A stretch of 64,000 nucleotides of DNA from Stenotrophomonas sp. ISL-67 (GCF_018612915.1 NZ_JAGGRL010000006.1:62001-126000); one strand, 5' to 3'; shown: positions 52,911-61,209, counted from the first letter of the stretch. The notes: generated by a model not told the origin, from the letters alone. Made by a program: numbers and translations.

Positions 52911-53309
52911 ATGATGATGACCTACGGCACCTTCGTTTTCTCCCTGTCCACGGCTGCGTACGAGCAGCTGCAGCGGCAGATGACGTGGAAGCACGCCTCC
53001 AGCGAGCGCGTGGGCGCGCGTCCTGCCCGGCAGTACGTCGGTCCGGGCGATGACACCATCACCCTGCAGGGCACCATCAGCGCCGAGCTGACCGACAACC
53101 TGCTGGTGCTGGACGAACTGCGCGAGCTGGGTGACGAAGGGCGTCCGCACGCGCTGGTGGAGGGCACCGGCCGTGTGTACGGCGCCTACCTGCTGGTCAG
53201 CCTCAGCGAAACCCGAAAGGAATTGTTCGGCGATGGCGTGCCCCGCCTGATCGAGTTCCAGCTGCAGTTGGAGCGCGTGGACGACAGCGCGGCCGAGGCC
53301 AGCGCGTGA
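52911..53309 (+). CDS. U: Tail protein U
   Basis: 132 residues. YGTFVFSLSTAAYEQLQRQMTWKH and SERVGARPARQYVGPGDDTITL are gpU hallmarks. Overlaps D by 4 bases. Confidence 0.94.
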   Translation: MMMTYGTFVFSLSTAAYEQLQRQMTWKHASSERVGARPARQYVGPGDDTITLQGTISAELTDNLLVLDELRELGDEGRPHALVEGTGRVYGAYLLVSLSETRKELFGDGVPRLIEFQLQLERVDDSAAEASA

Positions 53310-54337
53310 GCGGCGCGCCCTACCCGCAGGTTGCCTGGCGCGTGGTGCTCGATGGCCAGGACCTCACCGACCGAATTGCGCCTCGGCTGCTGGACCTCAC
53401 CCTGACCGAAAGCCGGGGCGATGAGGCTGACCAGGTGGATCTGCGCGTGCACGACCATGATGGTCGCGTTGCCTTGCCCCGTCGCGGCGTCACGTTGGAG
53501 GTGGCCATCGGTTGGCGCGACAGCGGGCTGTTCGACAAGGGCACGTTTGTGGTTGACGACGTGGAGCACAGTGGTGCCCCCGACATTCTGACCATTCGCG
53601 CTCGCTCGGCCGACCTTACTGGCGCCGTCCGCAGCCGCCGCGAACGCAGTTGGCATGACACAACCCTGGGGGCGATCCTGGGCACGATTGCCGGCGAGCA
53701 CTCGCTACGCGCATCCATCGCCGCAGATCTGGCCAAGGTGGCTGTGCCACACCTCGATCAAGCCAACGAGAGCGACATCAACCTGCTCACCCGCCTTGGA
53801 AAGCGCTTCGATGCGGTAGCTACAGTGAAGGCGGGCACGCTCGTATTCGCCCCGATCGGCAACGGCACCACGGCCAGTGGCCAGCCGCTGCCTGGCGTCA
53901 CCATCAACCGCGCCTCCGGCGACCAACACCGATTCTCGGTATCCGACCGCGATACCTACACCGGTGTGCGCGCGTACTGGGGCGACCGCAATGCGGCGCG
54001 GCGCAAAGCGGTGCTGGTCGGTACCGACAGCAACGAAAAGAAGCTGCAGGCGACCTATGCCACCGAGGCAGAGGCCCGCCAGCAGGCACAGGCCGAGTTC
54101 AAGCGGCTCGGCCGGGGCACCGCGCAGCTGAGCTACCGACTGGCGCTGGGACGTGCAGACGTCTACCCGGAACAGACCGTCAACGTCAGCGGATTCAAGC
54201 CGGAGATCGACGGCACCGACTGGCTGGTGGTAAAGGCGACGCACACCATCGACGGCGGCAGCGGTTTCGTTACCGCGTTGGAGCTTGAACGCGGCGGCGG
54301 ATCCACCACAGCACCCACGGCTTCAGATACCGAGTGA
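53306..54337 (+). CDS. D: Late control/tail hub protein D
   Basis: 343 residues from GTG 53306. PQVAWRVVLDGQDLTDRIAPRLLDLTLTE and DQVDLRVHDHDGRVALPRRG match P2 gpD, the gp27-like hub of the baseplate. Last gene of the V-to-D operon. Confidence 0.94.
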   Translation: MSGAPYPQVAWRVVLDGQDLTDRIAPRLLDLTLTESRGDEADQVDLRVHDHDGRVALPRRGVTLEVAIGWRDSGLFDKGTFVVDDVEHSGAPDILTIRARSADLTGAVRSRRERSWHDTTLGAILGTIAGEHSLRASIAADLAKVAVPHLDQANESDINLLTRLGKRFDAVATVKAGTLVFAPIGNGTTASGQPLPGVTINRASGDQHRFSVSDRDTYTGVRAYWGDRNAARRKAVLVGTDSNEKKLQATYATEAEARQQAQAEFKRLGRGTAQLSYRLALGRADVYPEQTVNVSGFKPEIDGTDWLVVKATHTIDGGSGFVTALELERGGGSTTAPTASDTE

Positions 54338-54455
54338 GGATTCCCGCGACCAGGAACATGCCGGCGTGTGACAGCGTGCTGCCGTACACGTCCTCCACTG
54401 CAGGTGCCGGGTAAGTCACCTGCCAGATGGCCAGCGCGATCAGCGCAGAAGACAA
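54270..54455 (-). CDS. Possible small membrane protein antisense to the D terminus
   Basis: About 61 residues if started at TTG 54455. The segment IWQVTYPAPAVEDVYGSTLS and GMFLVAGILTRYLKPWVLWW looks like a true two-helix membrane protein, but the start falls inside the terminator stem and the 3' end overlaps D. Could be a decayed moron gene. Confidence 0.25.
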   Translation of the reverse strand: MSSALIALAIWQVTYPAPAVEDVYGSTLSHAGMFLVAGILTRYLKPWVLWWIRRRVQAPTR

Positions 54456-54488
54456 AGGGCGCCCCGTCTCCGTGGGCGCCCTTTGTTG
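54454..54488 (+). terminator. Rho-independent terminator of the late tail operon
   Basis: Stem AAAGGGCGCC (54454-54463) / GGCGCCCTTT (54475-54484) followed by GTTGTT, 117 bases after the D stop. The 230 bases between it and the repressor gene hold nothing recognisable. Confidence 0.85.
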
Positions 54489-54719
54489 TTCATGGCATGC
54501 CAAGCGATGCCGCTCGGCGAGGGGGCACTGCATCTGCACGTCACCCGTAAACACCTGGCCAATCACGGCCCCTTCGAACACGGTTTGACCATTGCAACCG
54601 CAAGTCACCGCACCACGCTCCACACCACCGCTGCAACCCATAGTCCTTCACCCTCTATCGCGCGCCACAGCGACGCCACATGCGTGCGTGATAGCGGCCT
54701 GAATAGAGGTGGGATGAGG

Positions 54720-55148
54720 CTACAGCGCGGGCTTCTTGGTTGCCTTCGGGGGCTTGACGACGATCTTCTGGGCGCGCAGGTCGACATCGCCGCTGAGCTG
54801 CTGGCCTATCGTGGCATTGGAGAAGCTGGTGCGCGATGCACCGCCGGCGTCCTGGGCATTGCCGATCAGTGCATTCATGGCTGCAATCCGCGCGTGCGGT
54901 GTCGCATCTCGCCACATTTCCAGTAGCTCTGCGTCGGCTTCGCTGACGCGCTCGCGGCGACCGCCGATGAGGTAACCCATGTCAACGCCGAGCTTCTCGG
55001 CTTCCACCAGGTAGGCGCCGCCGGGCAGGTGCTCATCCTGCTCAAAGTGGATCTGTGACCGCTTGGACAAACCGCAGGCCACCGCCATGGCTTCTTGGGT
55101 CAGACCCAGTCGCTTCCTTTCTTCCTTCAGCCTTGTACCCAAAGACAC
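54720..55148 (-). CDS. Prophage repressor (HTH, C/CI-like)
   Basis: 142 residues from GTG 55148, chosen because AAGGGGG lies 7 bases upstream and MSLGTRLKEERKRLGLTQEA is the natural start of an HTH_3/XRE domain (about 1-60; TQEAMAVACGLSKRSQIHFEQ). The C-terminal half has no LexA-type peptidase motif, so induction would not be by RecA-stimulated self-cleavage. Divergent from the early operon; the operator lies between them. Confidence 0.85.
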   Translation of the reverse strand: MSLGTRLKEERKRLGLTQEAMAVACGLSKRSQIHFEQDEHLPGGAYLVEAEKLGVDMGYLIGGRRERVSEADAELLEMWRDATPHARIAAMNALIGNAQDAGGASRTSFSNATIGQQLSGDVDLRAQKIVVKPPKATKKPAL

Positions 55149-55160
55149 TTGAAAACCCCC

Positions 55161-55189
55161 TTGACAGGTGCAGTTAACTTCACCAAGAT
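55161..55189 (+). promoter_or_regulatory. Early promoter with operator palindrome in its spacer
   Basis: TTGACA (55161-55166), a 17-base spacer and CAAGAT (55184-55189). The spacer is nearly filled by the palindrome GGTGCAGTTAACTTCACC (55167-55184, one mismatched pair). Bound repressor would block this promoter and could control its own gene, whose start lies 19 bases away. Confidence 0.75.
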
Positions 55190-55218
55190 TCACGCAGCTT
55201 TTACACAGGGGAAACGGA

Positions 55219-55476
55219 ATGAAGGCCAAACGGACCGCCAAACCGAAGCTGCGTACACCGGAACAAGCCCGGCAGTGGCTGCGCGATAACGGCATCACGG
55301 TCATCGCCTTTGCCGAGCAGAACAAGCTCTGCCGGCATGCGGTAAATGACGCCCTGCGCGGCATTGGCAAAGGGAACTACGGGAAGTCCCACGCTGCTGC
55401 CGTTGCGCTTGGCATCAAGCCCGACCCCAATTCTTGCACAAATCCCAGCAAACCCACGCGTAGGAAAACCCCGTGA
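55219..55476 (+). CDS. BcepMu gp16-like DNA-binding protein (Cox/Cro position)
   Basis: 85 residues from ATG 55219. TPEQARQWLRDNGITVIAFAEQN and LCRHAVNDALRGIGKGNYGKSH followed by AAVALGIK is the pattern of the BcepMu gp16 family, small helix-turn-helix proteins at the head of early operons. By position it would be the Cro/Cox counterpart of the repressor. Overlaps the next gene by 4 bases. Confidence 0.8.
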   Translation: MKAKRTAKPKLRTPEQARQWLRDNGITVIAFAEQNKLCRHAVNDALRGIGKGNYGKSHAAAVALGIKPDPNSCTNPSKPTRRKTP

Positions 55477-55814
55477 GTTCGCCGTTGGGGGGCCGTGCCG
55501 TTTTCTCCTGCGAGGCCTGCGGGAGCCGTCTCATCAAGCGCACCAGCTCGCTGGCGCACAAGTTCCTGCGCAACGACGCCTACGTCTGTGAGAACCCGCT
55601 CTGTGCGGCCAGCTACAGCGGTCACTCCGAGCTGACCGGGATCGCCAGTCCCAGCGGCGTTCCGAAGGCGCTTCCGAGCGAGCTGCCGCCCACGCCCGGC
55701 TTTTTGCGTGCGCAGCTCCACCAGGCGTGGAAGCAAGACCGGGGCTGCAATCAGCTTGATCTGCTGGACGCCGTCGAAGCCGCCACTGAACACGGCGCGC
55801 AACACCACGCCTAA
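55473..55814 (+). CDS. Ogr/Delta-like late transcription activator
   Basis: 113 residues from GTG 55473. The zinc finger Cys13-x2-Cys16-x22-Cys39-x4-Cys44 (FSCEACGSRLIKRTS, YVCENPLCAASYSGHSEL) has exactly the spacing of P2 Ogr and P4 Delta. It should bind late promoters and contact RNA polymerase alpha. In P2 ogr follows D; here it is the second gene of the early operon, so late activation would be coupled to early transcription. Confidence 0.85.
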   Translation: MSSPLGGRAVFSCEACGSRLIKRTSSLAHKFLRNDAYVCENPLCAASYSGHSELTGIASPSGVPKALPSELPPTPGFLRAQLHQAWKQDRGCNQLDLLDAVEAATEHGAQHHA

Positions 55815-55828
55815 GGGAGGGCGACTCG

Positions 55829-55885
55829 ATGTTCTACACCACCACTCCGGCAGCTCCGCTGCCGGCGCAGGAGCGCTGCGTGTGA
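55829..55885 (+). CDS. Very short ORF
   Basis: 18 codons (MFYTTTPAAPLPAQERCV) behind AAGGGAGGG, a strong ribosome-binding site. The stop TGA overlaps the GTG of the next gene (GTGTGA), so it may be a coupling leader. Confidence 0.45.
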   Translation: MFYTTTPAAPLPAQERCV

Positions 55886-56088
55886 CCAATCAGAAAACAC
55901 ACCGCGACGGTTGGGCCACGGCAATGGCGCCGGTACTGGTCGCAACGTCTGCGCGCGAGAAGCACGTGTCTTTCGCTGAAAAGCTGCGCGAAGCCCAGAA
56001 ACTGCACGCGAGCGTGGAGGCACATATCGCAGCCGGCGGCGCCTTCGAAGTCCTGGACGGCTACGGCGCTCCTGTGGTGGCCGCATGA
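55882..56088 (+). CDS. Small hypothetical phage protein
   Basis: 68 residues from GTG 55882. Helical and charged (VSFAEKLREAQKLHASVEAH), with a C-terminal FEVLDGYGAPVVAA. Coupled to the preceding short ORF. Unknown function. Confidence 0.55.
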   Translation: MTNQKTHRDGWATAMAPVLVATSAREKHVSFAEKLREAQKLHASVEAHIAAGGAFEVLDGYGAPVVAA

Positions 56089-56113
56089 ACGTTCAGCTTG
56101 ATTCGGTTCAATC

Positions 56114-56165
56114 CATCAAATCCCATCAAATCCCCTTGACACCTGCCCACGGACGGAGCAACTAT
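56114..56165 (+). promoter_or_regulatory. Promoter of the replication operon with tandem repeats
   Basis: Tandem CATCAAATCC (56114-56123, 56124-56133) immediately before TTGACA (56136-56141); an 18-base spacer leads to AACTAT (56160-56165). The repeats could bind an activator or the early regulator. Confidence 0.55.
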
Positions 56166-56423
56166 TCACACGTCGCCGCCAATTCGGCGACCGGGATTGG
56201 TCTCCTGAACGAAATGCGCGCGAAAGCGCCAAAGTCATCAGCCGGCGCTTTTTTTGTGCCCGAGCTGCATGCCGGGCGCGTGTGCCCCCAGCCTTCTTAC
56301 GGTGGGCGGCGCGGTGGGAGCCTCGGCTCCGCCGGGTTGCGCATATCCCCGGTAGACCAACTCCGCGTCGTCCACCACCCCCGATTGGTCTCGGCGGTGG
56401 CGGACTCCTCGACAGGATGGAGT
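56166..56423 (+). ncRNA. Long leader RNA with Ash-like frame and internal terminator
   Basis: About 260 bases before the next gene. GATTGGTCTC occurs at 56195-56204 and 56383-56392, and GTAGACCAAC (56352-56361) can pair with either over TTGGTCT. The frame through the terminator reads APKSSAGAFFVPELHAGRVC, the same style as Ash-family proteins of P4-like elements, whose conserved KSSAGxFF is encoded by a terminator hairpin. This recalls the P4 CI-RNA attenuation region. Confidence 0.45.
56223..56255 (+). terminator. Terminator within the replication leader
   Basis: Stem AAAGCGCC (56223-56230) / GGCGCTTT (56244-56251) with a run of seven T. It should stop most transcription before the replication genes unless antiterminated. 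Confidence 0.8.
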
Positions 56424-56432
56424 ATGCGCACC

Positions 56433-56663
56433 ATGAGTAATGCCCCCCAAGCCACGCCCGGTCGGCAGATCGCCACCGTCTTCGGCTTTATCGCCGACAC
56501 CCTCGAATGGTCCCACGACGACTACCAGGCGCTGATCGCCCGGCTCGTCAGCACCGGCAAGTCCGCGCTTTCGCTCACGCTGGGCGACGTACTGGACGCC
56601 TACACCGCCACGGCTACCACCGCCGGCCACGACCGCGCAGCCGCGCTGCGGGGTGGCCACTGA
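56433..56663 (+). CDS. Small hypothetical phage protein
   Basis: 76 residues from ATG 56433 (MSNAPQATPGRQIATVFGFI); ATG 56424 is an alternative. Helical, acidic (DTLEWSHDDYQALIARLVSTG). The stop overlaps the next ATG. Unknown function; first gene behind the leader. Confidence 0.6.
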   Translation: MSNAPQATPGRQIATVFGFIADTLEWSHDDYQALIARLVSTGKSALSLTLGDVLDAYTATATTAGHDRAAALRGGH

Positions 56664-56953
56664 TGCCTACGCCCAAGCATCCGAATCTGCGACCAGTGAT
56701 CGACCTGGCCTCGGCCAGCCCCGGCATCGTCGTCCGCGCCTCCACTGACAAGCATTGCGTGTACGTGTCCTGCGTACATGCCGAGTCCGATGTGTGCGTT
56801 TCCATGGTCGCGGCGTACTCCCATGTGATCCGACCTGCAGCCGAACACGCCCTGCAGGTTGGCCAATCGATCTTCCTGCTCGCCCACGGCGAAGCCCAGC
56901 GCTTCTTCGCATGGCTGCACGGCTACAGCGACAGCGCACCGGGAGTTCACTGA
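56663..56953 (+). CDS. Small hypothetical phage protein
   Basis: 96 residues. Contains VVRASTDKHCVYVSCVHAESDV and FLLAHGEAQRFFAWLHGY. One-base overlap with both neighbours (TGATG), so it is translationally coupled. No domain recognised. Confidence 0.6.
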   Translation: MPTPKHPNLRPVIDLASASPGIVVRASTDKHCVYVSCVHAESDVCVSMVAAYSHVIRPAAEHALQVGQSIFLLAHGEAQRFFAWLHGYSDSAPGVH

Positions 56954-57216
56954 TGCCGAACCGAAACAGCCACCTGCCACCCGAGCGCAATCCGGGGCCT
57001 CCAACGGCCGCCGATGACAGGGGCGCCCAACTGATCGCCGGTGCCGACTATCAGCGCCTCTGGCGCGCCGCGTTCGCATGCCGGCTGCTTGCAACGATCA
57101 CCGAAGAGGTGGCCAAGGAACACGGCATCGACCCCAACGATACCGCCGCCGTCGCCGAGTACATCCGCGACGACATGTATCTGATTCTCAGCCGCTCCAA
57201 GCCCGCCGACGAATAA
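56953..57216 (+). CDS. Small hypothetical phage protein
   Basis: 87 residues. Helical core LIAGADYQRLWRAAFACRLL and EYIRDDMYLILSRSK. Coupled to the gene before it by TGATG. No domain recognised. Confidence 0.6.
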   Translation: MPNRNSHLPPERNPGPPTAADDRGAQLIAGADYQRLWRAAFACRLLATITEEVAKEHGIDPNDTAAVAEYIRDDMYLILSRSKPADE

Positions 57217-57286
57217 CTCAGTACCGCTCCGACCCAGCGGCGCGCCAACGCCGCTGGACCCGGAACACCCCGCTCAGGAGAGAGCT

Positions 57287-57331
57287 ATGTATTACCCCAA
57301 CACCACCGCCTCATCCGCGGCTAAAGGCTGA
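57287..57331 (+). CDS. Leader peptide ORF before the primase-helicase
   Basis: 14 codons (MYYPNTTASSAAKG) behind the strong site CAGGAGAGAGCT. The stop lies 7 bases before the primase ATG, which itself has a poor ribosome-binding site, so translation of the big gene may depend on this leader. Confidence 0.45.
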   Translation: MYYPNTTASSAAKG

Positions 57332-57338
57332 CTTGGCC

Positions 57339-60041
57339 ATGCAAGAAGAAATCCGCCAGCAAGTCCTGCAGCGCGTGGAGCGGGACTACGGCCTCAAGCA
57401 CCGCAGCGGCACTGACTACATGCGCGGGGGCAAGTGCCCTCACTGCGGCAAGAAGGAGCTGTACACCAGCTATTCCAAGCCGTGGGTGCTGCGCTGCGGG
57501 CGGCAGGCCAAGTGCGGGCAGGAAGTGTTCGTCAAAGACCTCTACGACGACCTGTTTGATGACTACTCCAAGCGCCATGTGCAGACCGAGGCCAAGCCCA
57601 ACGCTGCGGCTGACGCCTATCTGCAGACGGCCCGTGGGTTCGATCTGCGTCCCCTGCAGGGCCTGTATACCCAGGACAACTACTACGACCGCCGGATTTC
57701 TGCCGGTACCGCCACCGTGCGCTTCCCGCTGGCCAAGGGGGGCTGGTGGGAACGCCTGATCGACCGCCCGCACCGGTTCGGCAAGCAGAAGGCCCGCTTT
57801 GCACCCGGCCAGAGCTACGCCGGCGTGTGGTGGGCGGCCCCGACGGCGCTGTCGGCCATGCGCGACGCCCGCGAGGTATGGATCGTGGAGGGCATCTTCG
57901 ACGCCATTGCCCACCTCCAGCGCGGCAGCTGCGCGGTGTCGGCCATGTCGAGCAACGCCTATCCGGAAGCCTCGTTGCGCGAGCTGGCGGCGTCACGCCC
58001 TGGCAATCTCCCCACCCTGATCTGGGCACTGGACAATGAGCCCGGCGCACGCGCCTACATCCAACGGCACGCCAAACGTGCCGAAAAACTCGGCTTTAAA
58101 TGCAAAGCGGCGCAGATCGTTCAGCGTGACGGGAAGAAAACCGACTGGAACGACCTCCACCTGCGCGCTCTGGCGGCGGACGACCAGCAGGCCCAGTGGG
58201 ACGCTGACCTGGCCGAAGCGCGCTACCAGGGCGACCTCCTCATGGCACGCACGGCCATGGACAAGGGTCTGATCGTCTACGGCCACGACAAGCAGTCGGA
58301 GTTCCATCTGGAACATCACTCGCGGCTGTACTGGTTCGAATTTGACGCACTGCGTTTCGAGAAGCTGTGCCGCGAGCGGTCCAGCGACCGTGACCTGGCC
58401 GAGGACGAAGCACTGGAGGACGAGGAAATCGCCAAGATCCAGCGCGCTTCTGCCTCCGTACGCCAGATCGCCAACTGCTACCCGGAAGCCCTGTACTTCC
58501 AGCGCCACGAAGCGACCGACGAAAGCTGGTACTTCTTCCGGGTGGATTTCCCTCACGATGCGCCCTCGGTCAAGGGCACCTTTACCGGCCCACAGGTGGC
58601 CAGCTCGACCGAGTTCAAGAAGCGCATCATCAGCTTGGCCCAAGGCGCGGTGTTCAGCGGCTCAGGGCACCAGCTGGACCGCATGATGGAGGACCAGCTG
58701 TTCAACATCAAAACCGTCGATACCGTCGATTTCGTGGGCTATAGCCCTGACCACGGCGCCTACATTTTTGGCGACATCGCAGTGCGCAACGGCGAAATCA
58801 GCCTGGCCAACGCCGAAGATTATTTCGAGTTCAACAAGCTGCGGCTCAAGACCACGCAGAAGTCGATCCGCATGGATATTCAGCGCGACCCCGAGGCCTT
58901 CCGCACAGAATGGATGGAATGGCTGTGGCTGTGCTTTGGCACGCACGGCATGGTCGCGCTGATCTTCTGGTTCGGTTCGCTGTTCGCCAACCAGATCCGC
59001 AGCGCCCATAAATCCTTCCCCTTCCTCGAAGCCACCGGCGAGGCCGGTGCGGGCAAGACCACGCTGTTGACCTTCCTATGGAAGCTGCTGGCCCGTAGCG
59101 ACTACGAAGGCTTTGACCCTGCCAAGTCGTCCAAGGCCGGCCGCGCCCGTGCGATGGGTCAGATTTCCGGCATGCCGGTGGTGCTGCTGGAAGCCGACCG
59201 CGACACGCCGGACAAGGCACATTCCAGGTCGTTTGAGTGGGACGAGCTGAAGGACTATTTCGGCGGCGGCACGCTGGCGACCCGTGGCGTTCGCAATGGT
59301 GGCAACGATACCTACGAGCCACCCTTTCGGGGCACCATCGTGATCAGCCAGAACGCGGCGGTGGACGCCAGCGAAGCAATCCTGACCCGTATCGTCAAGC
59401 TGCACTTCCGCAAGCCTGTCGTGACGCCGGAGAGCCGAATTGCGGCCGACAACCTCAACGCGCTGCAGGTGGAAGACCTCAGCCACTTCCTGATCAAAGC
59501 AGTGCGCTCGGAAGGCCAGGTGCTGGCCAAGTTCAAAGAGCGCGTGAGCTACTTCGAGGCCCGGCTGCGCGAAAAGACGGACCTGCGGCTGGAGCGTGTC
59601 ATCAAGAACCATGCGCAGATGCTGTCGCTGCTCGACTGCCTACGCCTAGTGATCGACGTGCCCGAACATATGGTGGTAGCCACCCGTGATGCCCTCGTAG
59701 CAGCGGCTATGGAACGGCAGATGGCCATCAGCGCTGACCACAAGATCGTCAACGAGTTCTGGGAAACCTACGAGTACCTCGAAGGGCTGGCCAACGGGGA
59801 GCGGCCGATGCTCAACCACTCGCGCGACCCCAACAAGATCGCGATCAATCTCAACGAGTTCGTGGCCAAAGCCGGTCAGCACGGTCAGGCGGTTCCCGAC
59901 CTGGTCGACCTGCGAAAGCACCTTCCCGATTCACGGCGTCACAAGCTCATCAGCGCCAATACCGCTGTGAACAGCAACATCCGCAACACCATGCTCGGCA
60001 GCAGCTTCACGGTGAAGTGCTGGGTATTCAAAACGAAGTAA
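57339..60041 (+). CDS. Replication protein: zinc finger, Toprim primase and helicase
   Basis: 900 residues from ATG 57339. A zinc ribbon (Cys33, Cys36, Cys53, Cys59; GGKCPHCGKKELY) is followed by a Toprim-like domain (VWIVEGIFDAIAHLQ near 185-200, WALDNEPGARAY near 230). The C-terminal half is an ATPase with Walker A GEAGAGKTT at 567-575 and PVVLLEAD about 40 residues later. The layout resembles fused phage primase-helicases such as P4 alpha. It would initiate and drive theta-type replication. No P2 gpA-like nuclease is present, so replication differs from P2. Confidence 0.88.
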   Translation: MQEEIRQQVLQRVERDYGLKHRSGTDYMRGGKCPHCGKKELYTSYSKPWVLRCGRQAKCGQEVFVKDLYDDLFDDYSKRHVQTEAKPNAAADAYLQTARGFDLRPLQGLYTQDNYYDRRISAGTATVRFPLAKGGWWERLIDRPHRFGKQKARFAPGQSYAGVWWAAPTALSAMRDAREVWIVEGIFDAIAHLQRGSCAVSAMSSNAYPEASLRELAASRPGNLPTLIWALDNEPGARAYIQRHAKRAEKLGFKCKAAQIVQRDGKKTDWNDLHLRALAADDQQAQWDADLAEARYQGDLLMARTAMDKGLIVYGHDKQSEFHLEHHSRLYWFEFDALRFEKLCRERSSDRDLAEDEALEDEEIAKIQRASASVRQIANCYPEALYFQRHEATDESWYFFRVDFPHDAPSVKGTFTGPQVASSTEFKKRIISLAQGAVFSGSGHQLDRMMEDQLFNIKTVDTVDFVGYSPDHGAYIFGDIAVRNGEISLANAEDYFEFNKLRLKTTQKSIRMDIQRDPEAFRTEWMEWLWLCFGTHGMVALIFWFGSLFANQIRSAHKSFPFLEATGEAGAGKTTLLTFLWKLLARSDYEGFDPAKSSKAGRARAMGQISGMPVVLLEADRDTPDKAHSRSFEWDELKDYFGGGTLATRGVRNGGNDTYEPPFRGTIVISQNAAVDASEAILTRIVKLHFRKPVVTPESRIAADNLNALQVEDLSHFLIKAVRSEGQVLAKFKERVSYFEARLREKTDLRLERVIKNHAQMLSLLDCLRLVIDVPEHMVVATRDALVAAAMERQMAISADHKIVNEFWETYEYLEGLANGERPMLNHSRDPNKIAINLNEFVAKAGQHGQAVPDLVDLRKHLPDSRRHKLISANTAVNSNIRNTMLGSSFTVKCWVFKTK

Positions 60042-60125
60042 GGCGACGTGTAACAAAGCGGTCCGGCGGGCGGTGCGCCAACACCACCCCAAGGCCATCT
60101 ACCAACAGAAGCTCAGGAGAGAGCA

Positions 60126-60551
60126 ATGCAAAAGATGAACGGCGAAGCCGCAACCACCCCCACATCTCCGCTGGATTCCAGCACCGGACACGGGGCGGAG
60201 GCTACCACGGGTGCGGGGAATGTGGGGTTTGAAGGGGGGATGCCCGAAGAGTGCAGCGCCACGCTGGTGCTGCACGTCACCCACAACCGGGTGATCGCGA
60301 CCGCTACCCTGAACATGGGGGGCACCAAGATCGCCCAGCGCGTGCTGGAGCGCCGCAAGGGCAACAGGAGCGGTTGGGTGCTGACCAAGGGCAGCGAAGA
60401 ATTTGACCAGGACCGCGACTGGATCTCGGCCGAGTTGGCCGAGCTGGCTGACCGCCTGCCTTTCCCGTTCGAGCTGGCCAACATGCTGCCCGGCCGCAGG
60501 GCCTCCACGGCCTCGGTAGCCCAGGCTGCGCAGGAGGTGGCCAATGGCTAA
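60126..60551 (+). CDS. Hypothetical phage protein
   Basis: 141 residues. Low-complexity N-terminus (about 1-38), then a folded part (ATLVLHVTHNRVIATATLNM; SEEFDQDRDWISAELAELAD). The ribosome-binding site CTCAGGAGAGAGCAATG repeats that of the leader peptide at 57273-57289. Not recognised; downstream of the primase. Confidence 0.65.
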   Translation: MQKMNGEAATTPTSPLDSSTGHGAEATTGAGNVGFEGGMPEECSATLVLHVTHNRVIATATLNMGGTKIAQRVLERRKGNRSGWVLTKGSEEFDQDRDWISAELAELADRLPFPFELANMLPGRRASTASVAQAAQEVANG

Positions 60552-60816
60552 GTCGGTCGTCGTCTACGGACCCCAGGGCAGCGGGAAGACCCTTCATGGC
60601 CGTGCCATCGCCGAGAAGCACGGCCTGAGCCGGGTGATCGATCTGGAGGACGTGCAGCTCATGGGGGAACGCCTGCAGCGGCGGGGGTTCCTCTACCTGT
60701 CCTGCAGCGAGAGCTACGCGGAGCGCGCCGCCGGGCTGCTCGGCACCGAGGTCATTCACGTTGACCAGGCGCTGGCAAGCATTGGCAGCAGCCAGGCGGG
60801 GGTGTCCCATGGCTGA
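60544..60816 (+). CDS. Small P-loop protein
   Basis: 90 residues. A Walker A motif VVVYGPQGSGKTLHG at the N-terminus, then HGLSRVIDLEDVQLMGERLQ. Too short for a full ATPase; perhaps a nucleotide-binding accessory to replication. Overlaps both neighbours by 8 bases. Confidence 0.65.
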   Translation: MAKSVVVYGPQGSGKTLHGRAIAEKHGLSRVIDLEDVQLMGERLQRRGFLYLSCSESYAERAAGLLGTEVIHVDQALASIGSSQAGVSHG

Positions 60817-60985
60817 GCTACTCCTGATTCTGCTGGCCCCGACCGCTGGCGGTGCCTTGCTGCACTACCTCTGGATCAGCCGTCCCGCGCCTCGGCGTCA
60901 CAGTGGCTTGGCGGTCGGGCAGATCCCGCAGCGGCTGCGCCGCCGCCCGCAGATGGCAGTGCGCCGCGTAGGAGGTGCCGCATGA
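60809..60985 (+). CDS. Small membrane protein
   Basis: 58 residues from ATG 60809: one hydrophobic helix (MAELLLILLAPTAGGALLHY) and an arginine-rich tail. Overlaps both neighbours. Unknown. Confidence 0.5.
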   Translation: MAELLLILLAPTAGGALLHYLWISRPAPRRHSGLAVGQIPQRLRRRPQMAVRRVGGAA

Positions 60986-61209
60986 ACCTTACGCGCGTGA
61001 TCAACGTTGCCTTGTTCGCGAAGCGCCGGGGCAACACCGGGCCGCTTTCGACAGGCGAAGCCCTGACCGCCGCTTTGGTCCTGAATCGGCACGACTGGTT
61101 GAAGGAGATGGACTACACCATCGCCCAGGCCCTCGACCGCATCGATGAGGACACCATCCCGCACCTGGCCGATGCAGCACGCAGCGTCGCGGAGGGACTA
61201 GACGAATGA
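60982..61209 (+). CDS. Small hypothetical phage protein
   Basis: 75 residues, helical (PLSTGEALTAALVLNRHDWLKE; LADAARSVAEGLDE). ATGA overlaps with both neighbours. Unknown. Confidence 0.6.
   Translation: MNLTRVINVALFAKRRGNTGPLSTGEALTAALVLNRHDWLKEMDYTIAQALDRIDEDTIPHLADAARSVAEGLDE

Noticed and set aside
54483..54926. Open frame of 147 codons on the plus strand
   Set aside because: Second half is antisense to the repressor gene and the start lies in the terminator.
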